Made by a program: the position numbers and the translations under genes. Under the pieces are notes generated by a model. The model was not told the DNA's origin. It searched no databases and worked only from the letters and a program-made list of their open reading frames with translations. Positions 47,113 through 57,316 of a stretch of 64,000 bases of DNA are shown here, one piece after another. Every line of letters starts with the position of its first letter. Position 1 is the first letter of the stretch. Origin of the DNA: Cordia subcordata (lineage: Eukaryota > Streptophyta > Magnoliopsida > Boraginales > Cordiaceae); contig JAPTOF010000025.1 of assembly GCA_028554755.1 (NCBI GenBank), positions 62,001 through 126,000 of the forward strand, in the 5' to 3' direction.

Positions 47113-49916
47113 ATGATTGGTTCTTGGAATATTTGGGGTCTAAACTCCCCTCGCAAACAAAAAGAAGTGAAGGCTTGAATCAACAAGCACAAATTGGATA
47201 GTTTTTGTTTTTTGGAAACCAAGGTCAATGAGAACAATGCCGTTGCCAACTATTTCAGCACCTTGGGTTTTGCTAATCACACGGATGAGAATATAAGAGG
47301 AAGACTTTGGGTCTTTTGGAGAAATCATCTCAAAATCAACATCCTTGATGGCACGGAACAACGTATTCTTTGTCATCTCTCCATTGCTGCAAATTGCTCT
47401 TTTTTCATTGGATTTATCTATGGAAAGAACACTCCCTCATCGAGGAGATTGCTTTGGAAAAAAATTAAAATTTGGAGTGATTGGTGTCTGGATGGTCCAC
47501 TTTGCATTATGGGTGATTTCAATGAAATCCTTCATGATGGGGATAGATCCACTTCCTGGAGTATTCCATCTAGTGCATATGATTTCAAACAATGTGTTGC
47601 TCAAGCCAAATTACACGAAATAAGAGCTCTTGGTCCGCACTTCGCATGGTCCAACCGAAGCTCACATGGAAACTACATTGCAAGCAAAATCGATCGGGCA
47701 CTCGTCAATCCACAACGGATGGGGCACGTGGAGAACTCTTTCCTCTTGGTTGACAATCCCGGTATTTCAGATCATTGCCCTCTCATTTTGCATACCAACT
47801 TGATCATGCATTCCTCCCAAAGCCATTCAAATTCTACAATGCATGGACATCTCATGAATTCTTTTTACCTTTTGTGGTAAATCATTGGTGTTCGCGGGTT
47901 TTTGGGAGTCCAATTTTATTTTTATTCCAAAAGGAAAGGTATCTCCAGTAGGCATTTTATGAGTTTGATAAGACTTATTACTCTTGGATCCCACGTCAAA
48001 TTGGCCACCACAAGGATAACCTCAGTTGGTGCAAGTTGACATTCTCAACGGGTTTGTTAATGAGTAGAACATTAACCAGAAAAGGAGATCATGTTGAAGA
48101 TTGAAGAACTGAGAGCATTCATAAACACATGCCCCACCAAAAATCTAGACTCCAATGGATTAAGCATGATGACACAAATTGAAGCTTCTTTCACAATGTT
48201 ATAAAAGGAAGGAGAAGCAAGAGCGATTAATGCTATCATGAATGATGATGGCACTCTCCTCACCTCTTGCAAGGATATCAAGGATGAATTCATTTCCTAC
48301 TTCAAGCATCTCCTTGGTACTCCAAAGTCTACACATGCCAATGTGAACACCATTAAAGGTATTCTTGGGAAAACTATTGCGGAGGATCTCTCGGCCAACC
48401 TTGCTGCTCCTGTCACCTTGGACGAGATCAAGAACACTCTCTTCTCCATTAATCCCAACAAAAGTCCGGCTCACATTTCTATATGAATGCTTGGAATATT
48501 GTGGGTGGTGACGTTCTCAATGCTATTAGCTCCTTTTTTCACACCTCCAAGAAGCTCCTTAAAGAGGTAAATGCAACATACATTGCTCTTGTACCTAAAG
48601 TCCATAACCCCACGAAGGTTAAAGACTTTAGGCCCATTTCTTGTTGCAATACAATTTACAAATGTATTTCCAAGATCCTTGCAAATAGAATCAAAGCTTG
48701 CCTACCTTCTATTATTTCCTGGAATCAGTCTGCTTTTATTGAAGGAAGGCTCATCAATGAGAACGTTCTTCTTGCTCATGACATATTTAGAGGCTATTCT
48801 AGAGCCCATATCTCTCCAAGATGTGCTTTGAAAGTTGACATCAGAAAGCTTTTGACTCTCTTAGTTGGGATTTCATTGAAACTACTCTTCATGCTTTTGG
48901 TTTTCCAAGCACCTTTATTGGATGGATTATGGCATGTATTACCACTCCTAGTTTCTCCATCTCCGTTAATGGGAGTCTTGAAGGGTTTTGCAAAGGGGCA
49001 AATGGGATTAGGCAAGGTGATCCTCTCTCCCCCTGTGTCTTTGTTATTTGTATGGAAGTTCTTTCATCCATGCTTAACAAGCTTGAGCATAACCCAAGTT
49101 TTGGGTACCATCCCAAATGTGCAAAACTGAAGCTAAATCACATTTGCTTTGCGGATGACCTTTTCATCTTTTGTAGGGGAAACTTGGAGTCCATAAATCG
49201 CATTTTGGAAATTTTGAAGGAGTACCACTGGTTCTCGGGACTCAAGGTAAACAGCAACAAAAGTGATGCATTCTTTGGGGTGTTTCACAAAATGTTAAGC
49301 AACTCATCCTTGGAAAACTTGACTTTCAAGAAGGTCAATTGCCTATAAGGTACTTAGGTGCGCCTTTGGTCACCCGCAAACTTGAAAAGGAGATTGTGGA
49401 CCTCTTTGGAAAAAAATTAATGGGAGAATTGAGCAATGGACAACTAAATGGCTTTCTTATGCGGGAAGACTTCTCCTCATCAAATCCACTCTTCAACAAA
49501 TTTGTGCATATTGGGCTAGAAACTTACTCATACCTAAATGCATCATCAAGGAAATTGAATCAAAGTCTAGTGCCTTCCTTTGGAGAGACACGGGTGCTAG
49601 GATTGCTTGGAACAACATTTGTATGCCACAGGATGAGGGTGGCTTGGGAGTTAGATCTACTGGAGAAATCAACCACACTTACTTCATCAAGGTTTTTTGG
49701 AGAATGTATGCTCACCGGGACACACTTTGTGTGAAAATGAAGAATGTTCCCCTTTGTCTTTGGTCAAAAAGAGGCTTTAGCTATTTAGGCTCCTTCGTTG
49801 GGAAACCAGTCCAAATTGATGCTCTTGCGGAATCAAGGAGGAATCTTGAATATGCGAGAATTTGCATTGAGGTTAAGTTGGAGGAAAAATCGCCGGATGA
49901 AATTTTCCCAAAGTTA
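46634..49916 (+). repeat. Array unit 10 (3283 bp)
   Basis: It contains a tight cluster of about 13 substitutions at about 47878-47985 not seen in other units. It shares gaacgttctt (about 48762) with units 11 and 12 only. Confidence 0.92.
47113..49729 (+). pseudogene. Unit 10 ORF2 fragment (endonuclease and RT)
   Basis: The endonuclease is open at 47194-47880 and stops at the substitution cluster, which introduces a TAA. The RT is split at ccggctc (about 48467), open at 48483-49130, and shifted at atcagaaagc. FADD is intact near 49150. A missing TCT-type indel in cctctttgg (about 49402) puts the tail in another frame. Confidence 0.86.
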
Positions 49917-50392
49917 AGGGATGGAACAAGAACTCGGGTTTGCGTGGAATACGCGTGGAAACCGAGTGTTTGCACTCATTGTAAGATGGTAGGTCACTTG
50001 GTTGCTCGATGTCCGTCAAGACCAAACTTGCTGCCACAAAAAACTCAAGACACAAAGATGCCTCGAGACTCAAAAACATTGGATACGTGGAAAGTGGTTG
50101 GGAGCAGAAGGGGTCCAAGGAAGGAAGTGATCCACGCTTTGAGAAGCAAGAAGAGATTTCATCTGCTTCTAAAGCAAGACAAGATGATGAAGGAGAGTTT
50201 GTTGAGCCAGCTCCACCAAGGATGGTACAAAAATAGCAACCAAAAGAATCAAATTCTTTCAAAGCAGTTGATAAGTTTAAAAGCGGAGAGGATGAAGAAA
50301 TTGAGCATACAACAAACTAAGGCGGCCACTCGGATGAGCAAAATTCTGAAGGAAATGATGCTTTGGACCGAGGTCCAATCCCCTCTTGAGAA
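49730..50392 (+). pseudogene. ORF1 fragment at the unit 10/11 junction, fused to the ORF2 tail
   Basis: The open frame 49623-50396 (257 codons) joins DEGGLGVRSTGEINHTYF and FWRMYAHRDTLC to VKMKNVPLCLW and the CCHC knuckle (gggagcagaagggg, shifted tail). Confidence 0.81.
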
Positions 50393-53199
50393 ATGATTGG
50401 TTCTTGGAATATTTGGGGTCTAAACTCCCCTCGCAAACAAAAAGAAGTGAAGGCTTGAATCAACAAGCACAAATTGGATAGTTTTTGTTTTTTGGAAACC
50501 AAGGTCAATGAGAACAATGCCGTTGCCAACTATTTCAGCACCTTGGGTTTTGCTAATCACACGGATGAGAATATAAGAGGAAGACTTTGGGTCTTTTGGA
50601 GAAATCATCTCAAAATCAACATCCTTGATGGCACGGAACAACGTATTCTTTGTCATCTCTCCATTGCTGCAAATTGCTCTTTTTTCATTGGATTTATCTA
50701 TGGAAAGAACACTCCCTCATCGAGGAGATTGCTTTGGAAAAAAATTAAAATTTGGAGTGATTGGTGTCTGGATGGTCCACTTTGCATTATGGGTGATTTC
50801 AATGAAATCCTTCATGATGGGGATAGATCCACTTCCTGGAGTATTCCATCTAGTGCATATGATTTCAAACAATGTGTTGCTCAAGCCAAATTACACGAAA
50901 TAAGAGCTCTTGGTCCGCACTTCGCATGGTCCAACCGAAGCTCACATGGAAACTACATTGCAAGCAAAATCGATCGGGCACTCGTCAATCCACAACGGAT
51001 GGGGCACGTGGAGAACTCTTTCCTCTTGGTTGACAATCCCGGTATTTCAGATCATTGCCCTCTCATTTTGCATACCAACTTGATCATGCATTCCTCCCCA
51101 AAGCCATTCAAATTCTACAATGCATGGACATCTCATGAATTCTTTTTACCTTTTGTGGAAAAGCATTGGAGTGCGCGGGTTTTTGGCAGTCCAATTTTCT
51201 TTTTATTCCAAAAGCAAAGGTATCTCAAGAAGGCATTGAAGGAGTTTGATAAGACTTATTACTCTTGCATCCCACGTCAAATTGGCCACCACAAGGATAA
51301 CCTCAGTTGGTGCAAGTTGACATTCTCAACGGGTTTGTTAATGAGTAGAACATTAACCAGAAAAGGAGATCATGTTGAAGATTGAAGAACACGAGAGCAT
51401 TCATAAACACATGCCCCACCAAAAATCTAGACTCCAATGGATTAAGCATGATGACACAAATTGAAGCTTCTTTCACAATGTTATAAAAGGAAGGAGAAGC
51501 AAGAGCGATTAATGCTATCATGAATGATGATGGCACTCTCCTCACCTCTTGCAAGGATATCAAGGATGAATTCATTTCCTACTTCAAGCATCTCCTTGGT
51601 ACTCCAAAGTCTACACATGCCAATGTGAACACCATTAAAGGTATTCTTGGGAAAACTATTGCGGAGGATCTCTCGGCCAACCTTGCTGCTCCTGTCACCT
51701 TGGACGAGATCAAGAACACTCTCTTCTCCATTAATCCCAACAAAAGTCCGGGCTCACATTTCTATATGAATGCTTGGAATATTGTGGGTGGTGACGTTCT
51801 CAATGCTATTAGCTCCTTTTTTCACACCTCCAAGAAGCTCCTTAAAGAGGTAAATGCAACATACATTGCTCTTGTACCTAAAGTCCATAACCCCACGAAG
51901 GTTAAAGACTTTAGGCCCATTTCTTGTTGCAATACAATTTACAAATGTATTTCCAAGATCCTTGCAAATAGAATCAAAGCTTGCCTACCTTCTATTATTT
52001 CCTGGAATCAGTCTGCTTTTATTGAAGGAAGGCTCATCAATGAGAACGTTCTTCTTGCTCATGACATATTTAGAGGCTATTCTAGAGCCCATATCTCTCC
52101 AAGATGTGCTTTGAAAGTTGACATCAGGAAAGCTTTTGACTCTCTTAGTTGGGATTTCATTGAAACTACTCTTCATGCTTTTGGTTTTCCAAGCACCTTT
52201 ATTGGATGGATTATGGCATGTATTACCACTCCTAGTTTCTCCATCTCCGTTAATGGGAGTCTTGAAGGGTTTTGCAAAGGGGCAAATGGGATTAGGCAAG
52301 GTGATCCTCTCTCCCCCTGTGTCTTTGTTATTTGTATGGAAGTTCTTTCATCCATGCTTAACAAGCTTGAGCATAACCCAAGTTTTGGGTACCATCCCAA
52401 ATGTGCAAAACTGAAGCTAAATCACATTTGCTTTGCGGATGACCTTTTCATCTTTTGTAGGGGAAACTTGGAGTCCATAAATCGCATTTTGGAAATTTTG
52501 AAGGAGTACCACTGGTTCTCGGGACTCAAGGTAAACAGCAACAAAAGTGATGCATTCTTTGGGGTGTTTCACAAAATGTTAAGCAACTCATCCTTGGAAA
52601 ACTTGACTTTCAAGAAGGTCAATTGCCTATAAGGTACTTAGGTGCGCCTTTGGTCACCCGCAAACTTGAAAAGGAGATTGTGGACCTCTCTTGGAAAAAA
52701 ATTAATGGGAGAATTGAGCAATGGACAACTAAATGGCTTTCTTATGCGGGAAGACTTCTCCTCATCAAATCCACTCTTCAACAAATTTGTGCATATTGGG
52801 CTAGAAACTTACTCATACCTAAATGCATCATCAAGGAAATTGAATCAAAGTCTAGTGCCTTCCTTTGGAGAGACACGGGTGCTAGGATTGCTTGGAACAA
52901 CATTTGTATGCCACTGGATGAGGGTGGCTTGGGAGTTAGATCTACTGGAGAAATCAACCACACTTACTTCATCAAGGTTTTTGGAGAATGTATGCTCACC
53001 GGACACACTTTGTGTGAAAATGAAGAATGTTCCCCTTTGTCTTTGGTCAAAAAGAGGCTTTAGCTATTTAGGCTCCTTCGTTGGGAAACCAGTCCAAATT
53101 GATGCTCTTGCGGAATCAAGGAGGAATCTTGAATATGCGAGAATTTGCATTGAGGTTAAGTTGGAGGAAAAATCGCCGGATGAAATTTTCCCAAAGTTA
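49917..53199 (+). repeat. Array unit 11 (3283 bp)
   Basis: It has the intact gggctc and atcaggaaagc forms like unit 9. Private changes are ttggaccgagg (about 50366), gaacacgagag (about 51388), and one T fewer in the T run before the joint (about 52980). Confidence 0.92.
50393..53012 (+). pseudogene. Unit 11 ORF2 fragment; RT core open
   Basis: The endonuclease is open at 50474-51385. The RT is open at 51520-52632 (370 codons) with all motifs listed for unit 9 and the NKSPGSHFY form. Together with unit 9 it is the best-preserved family C RT core. The three stops shared by all units remain. Confidence 0.88.
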
Positions 53200-53678
53200 A
53201 GGGATGGAACAAGAACTCGGGTTTGCGTGGAATACGCGTGGAAACCGAGTGTTTGCACTCATTGTAAGATGGTAGGTCACTTGGTTGCTCGATGTCCGTC
53301 AAGACCAAACTTGCTGCCACAAAAAACTCAAGACACAAAGATGCCTCGAGACTCAAAAACATTGGATACGTGGAAAGTGGTTGGGAACAGAAGGGGTCCA
53401 AGGAAGGAAGTGATCCACGCTTTGAGAAGCAAGAAGAGATTTCATCTGCTTCTAAAGCAAGACAAGATGATGAAGGAGAGTTTGTTGAGCCAGCTCCACC
53501 AAGGATGGTACAAAAATAGCAACCAAAAGAATCAAATTCTTTCAAAGCAGTTGATAAGTTTAAAAGCGGAGAGGATGAAGAAATTGAGCATACAACAAAC
53601 TAAGGCGGCCACTCGGATGAGCAAAATTCTGAAGGAAATGATGCTTTGGACCCGAGGTCCAATCCCCCCTCTTGAGAA
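53013..53678 (+). pseudogene. ORF1 fragment at the unit 11/12 junction, fused to the unit 11 ORF2 tail
   Basis: The open frame 52642-53682 (346 codons) crosses the joint, but two indels (gttttttgg to gtttttgg, and ccggacac) mean that the ORF2 side is read out of its own frame. The ORF1 part with the CCHC knuckle is normal. Confidence 0.79.
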
Positions 53679-56484
53679 ATGATTGGTTCTTGGAATATTT
53701 GGGGTCTAAACTCCCCTCGCAAACAAAAAGAAGTGAAGGCTTGAATCAACAAGCACAAATTGGATAGTTTTTGTTTTTTGGAAACCAAGGTCAATGAGAA
53801 CAATGCCGTTGCCAACTATTTCAGCACCTTGGGTTTTGCTAATCACACGGATGAGAATATAAGAGGAAGACTTTGGGTCTTTTGGAGAAATCATCTCAAA
53901 ATCAACATCCTTGATGGCACGGAACAACGTATTCTTTGTCATCTCTCCATTGCTGCAAATTGCTCTTTTTTCATTGGATTTATCTATGGAAAGAACACTC
54001 CCTCATCGAGGAGATTGCTTTGGAAAAAAATTAAAATTTGGAGTGATTGGTGTCCGGATGGTCCACTTTGCATTATGGGTGATTTCAATGAAATCCTTCA
54101 TGATGGGGATAGATCCACTTCCTGGAGTATTCCATCTAGTGCATATGATTTCAAACAATGTGTTGCTCAAGCCAAATTACACGAAATAAGAGCTCTTGGT
54201 CCGCACTTCGCATGGTCCAACCGAAGCTCACATGGAAACTACATTGCAAGCAAAATCGATCGGGCACTCGTCAATCCACAACGGATGGGGCACGTGGAGA
54301 ACTCTTTCCTCTTGGTTGACAATCCCGGTATTTCAGATCATTGCCCTCTCATTTTGCATACCAACTTGATCATGCATTCCTCCCCAAAGCCATTCAAATT
54401 CTACAATGCATGGACATCTCATGAATTCTTTTTACCTTTTGTGGAAAAGCATTGGAGTGCTCTGTTTTTTGGCAGTCCAATTTTCTTTTTATTCCAAAAG
54501 CAAAGGTATCTCAAGAAGGCATTGAAGGAGTTTGATAAGACTTATTACTCTTGCATCCCACGTCAAATTGGCCACCACAAGGATAACCTCAGATTGGTGC
54601 AAGTTGACATTCTCAACGGGTTTGTTAATGAGTAGAACATTAACCAGGAAAAGGAGATCATGTTGAAGATTGAAGAACCTGAGAGCATTCATAAACACAT
54701 GCCCCACCAAAAATCTAGACTCCAATGGATTAAGCATGATGACACAAATTGAAGCTTCTTTCACAATGTTATAAAAGGAAGGAGAAGCAAGAGCGATTAA
54801 TGCTATCATGAATGATGATGGCACTCTCCTCACCTCTTGCAAGGATATCAAGGATGAATTCATTTCCTACTTCAAGCATCTCCTTGGTACTCCAAAGTCT
54901 ACACATGCCAATGTGAACACCATTAAAGGTATTCTTGGGAAAACTATTGCGGAGGATCTCTCGGCCAACCTTGCTGCTCCTGTCACCTTGGACGAGATCA
55001 AGAACACTCTCTTCTCCATTAATCCCAACAAAAGTCCGGGCTCACATTTCTATATGAATGCTTGGAATATTGTGGGTGGTGACGTTCTCAATGCTATTAG
55101 CTCCTTTTTTCACACCTCCAAGAAGCTCCTTAAAGAGGTAAATGCAACATACATTGCTCTTGTACCTAAAGTCCATAACCCCACGAAGGTTAAAGACTTT
55201 AGGCCCATTTCTTGTTGCAATACAATTTACAAATGTATTTCCAAGATCCTTGCAAATAGAATCAAAGCTTGCCTACCTTCTATTATTTCCTGAATCACCG
55301 CTTTTATTGAAGGAAGGCTCATCAATGAGAACGTTCTTCTTGCTCATGACATATTTAGAGGCTATTCTAGAGCCCATATCTCTCCAAGATGTGCTTTGAA
55401 AGTTGACATCAGAAAGCTTTTGACTCTCTTAGTTGGGATTTCATTGAAACTACTCTTCATGCTTTTGGTTTTCCAAGCACCTTTATTGGATGGATTATGG
55501 CATGTATTACCACTCCTAGTTTCTCCATCTCCGTTAATGGGAGTCTTGAAGGGTTTTGCAAAGGGGCAAATGGGATTAGGCAAGGTGATCCTCTCTCCCC
55601 CTGTGTCTTTGTTATTTGTATGGAAGTTCTTTCATCCATGCTTAACAAGCTTGAGCATAACCCAAGTTTTGGGTACCATCCCAAATGTGCAAAACTGAAG
55701 CTAAATCACATTTGCTTTGCGGATGACCTTTTCATCTTTTGTAGGGGAAACTTGGAGTCCATAAATCGCATTTTGGAAATTTTGAAGGAGTACCACTGGT
55801 TCTCGGGACTCAAGGTAAACAGCAACAAAAGTGATGCATTCTTTGGGGTGTTTCACAAAATGTTAAGCAACTCATCCTTGGAAAACTTGACTTTCAAGAA
55901 GGTCAATTGCCTATAAGGTACTTAGGTGTGCCTTTGGTCACCCGCAAACTTGAAAAGGAGATTGTGGACCTCTCTTGGAAAAAAATTAATGGGAGAATTG
56001 AGCAATGGACAACTAAATGGCTTTCTTATGCGGGAAGACTTCTCCTCATCAAATCCACTCTTCAACAAATTTGTGCATATTGGGCTAGAAACTTACTCAT
56101 ACCTAAATGCATCATCAAGGAAATTGAATCAAAGTCTAGTGCCTTCCTTTGGAGAGACACGGGTGCTAGGATTGCTTGGAACAACATTTGTATGCCACAG
56201 GATGAGGGTGGCTTGGGAGTTAGATCTACTGGAGAAATCAACCACACTTACTTCATCAAGGTTTTTTGGAGAATGTATGCTCACGGGACACACTTTGTGT
56301 GAAAATGAAGAATGTTCCCCTTTGTCTTTGGTCAAAAAGAGGCTTTAGCTATTTAGGCTCCTTCGTTGGGAAACCAGTCCAAATTGATGCTCTTGCGGAA
56401 TCAAGGAGGAATCTTGAATATGCGAGAATTTGCATTGAGGTTAAGTTGGAGGAAAAATCGCCGGATGAAATTTTCCCAAAGTTA
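53200..56484 (+). repeat. Array unit 12 (3285 bp, last complete unit)
   Basis: Private changes are gtgctctgttttttgg (about 54458) and tcacgggacac before the joint (about 56281). It shares gtgtccgg with unit 6 and gaacgttctt with units 10-11. Confidence 0.92.
53679..56297 (+). pseudogene. Unit 12 ORF2 fragment (endonuclease and RT)
   Basis: The endonuclease is open at 53760-54635. The RT is open at 54808-55293 with NKSPGSHFY and RPISCC, stopped by the tgaatcaccgc form (55291-55293), and shifted at atcagaaagc. FADD is intact near 55718. Confidence 0.86.
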
Positions 56485-56963
56485 AGGGATGGAACAAGAA
56501 CTCGGGTTTGCGTGGAATACGCGTGGAAACCGAGTGTTTGCACTCATTGTAAGATGGTAGGTCACTTGGTTGCTCGATGTCCGTCAAGACCAAACTTGCT
56601 GCCACAAAAAACTCAAGACACAAAGATGCCTCGAGACTCAAAAACATTGGATACGTGGAAAGTGGTTGGGAGCAGAAGGGGTCCAAGGAAGGAAGTGATC
56701 CACGCTTTGAGAAGCAAGAAGAGATTTCATCTGCTTCTAAAGCAAGACAAGATGATGAAGGAGAGTTTGTTGAGCCAGCTCCACCAAGGATGGTACAAAA
56801 ATAGCAACCAAAAGAATCAAATTCTTTCAAAGCAGTTGATAAGTTTAAAAGCGGAGAGGATGAAGAAATTGAGCATACAACAAACTAAGGCGGCCACTCG
56901 GATGAGCAAAATTCTGAAGGAAATGATGCTTTGGACCCGAGGTCCAATCCCCCCTCTTGAGAA
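56298..56963 (+). pseudogene. ORF1 fragment at the unit 12/13 junction
   Basis: cacgggacac lacks bases of caccgggacac, so the ORF2 tail (55907-56302) ends at the joint. The ORF1 part is open at 56266-56967 with the CCHC knuckle and shifted tail, ending PPLEK at a TGA overlapping the next ORF2 ATG. Confidence 0.8.
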
Positions 56964-57100
56964 ATGATTGGTTCTTGGAATATTTGGGGTCTAAACTCCC
57001 CTCGCAAACAAAAAGAAGTGAAGGCTTGAATCAACAAGCACAAATTGGATAGTTTTTGTTTTTTGGAAACCAAGGTCAATGAGAACAATCCCATTGCCAA
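56485..57100 (+). repeat. Array unit 13 (partial, 616 bp), cut by LINE D
   Basis: The unit follows the consensus to gagaacaat at 57089, then matches it with two mismatches to ttgccaa at 57100, where the LINE D 5' UTR begins. Confidence 0.9.
56964..57100 (+). pseudogene. Unit 13 ORF2 start, truncated
   Basis: Only the first 45 codons remain: ATG, WNIWGLNSP, the shared TGA at codon 22, and LETKVNENN. Confidence 0.8.
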
Positions 57101-57316
57101 AAGGCATGCATTACAACATCTAGCTTCTCTATTTTGGTTTCTCTCTCTACCATTAAACTCCTCTTCCTTCTCTCTAAAACTTTCAGCCACCCCCCCGCCA
57201 CCATCCGCCACCTTCTCCTTCTCCTTTGAAATCTTTCTTCTTTTTATTCTTTTCCTCCTTCTTCTTTTCTTCTCCCCCTTGCTGTTTTCTCTTGCCTTTT
57301 CTCCCTTTTCTTTTTC
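57101..57316 (+). promoter_or_regulatory. LINE D 5' UTR, strongly pyrimidine-rich
   Basis: About 200 bases are almost entirely C and T after about 57125 (ctctctctacca, then long CT runs to 57315). The position fits the internal promoter region of L1-type elements; promoter activity is inference. It shares short segments with the LINE A2 5' UTR. Confidence 0.45.

Larger units (their letters stand above)
17118..57100 (+). repeat. LINE-derived tandem array (macrosatellite), 3.28-kb unit, 12.2 copies
   Basis: The landmark agggatggaacaag recurs at 17118, 20357, 23639, 26925, 30208, 33493, 36782, 40070, 43351, 46634, 49917, 53200 and 56485. All units are head to tail and nearly identical. Each carries ORF1 from VKMKNVPLCLW to its end, then ORF2 from its ATG to DTLC, and then the next ORF1 interior. 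No UTR, poly(A) or target-site duplication separates units, so this is DNA amplification of an internal LINE fragment. Confidence 0.95.

Noticed and set aside
47140..47376. Minus-strand 78-codon open frame (MTKNTLFRAIKDV...) at the endonuclease start of every unit
   Set aside because: Antisense shadow of the ORF2 endonuclease; identical in units because the DNA is identical.
17118..57100. CRISPR-like or short satellite array
   Set aside because: The period is 3.28 kb and the unit is entirely LINE coding sequence; there are no short repeats with unique spacers.
57181..57316. Host gene or microsatellite in the C/T-rich stretch
   Set aside because: It directly precedes a LINE ORF1 start and resembles the LINE A2 5' UTR, so it is best read as a LINE 5' UTR.
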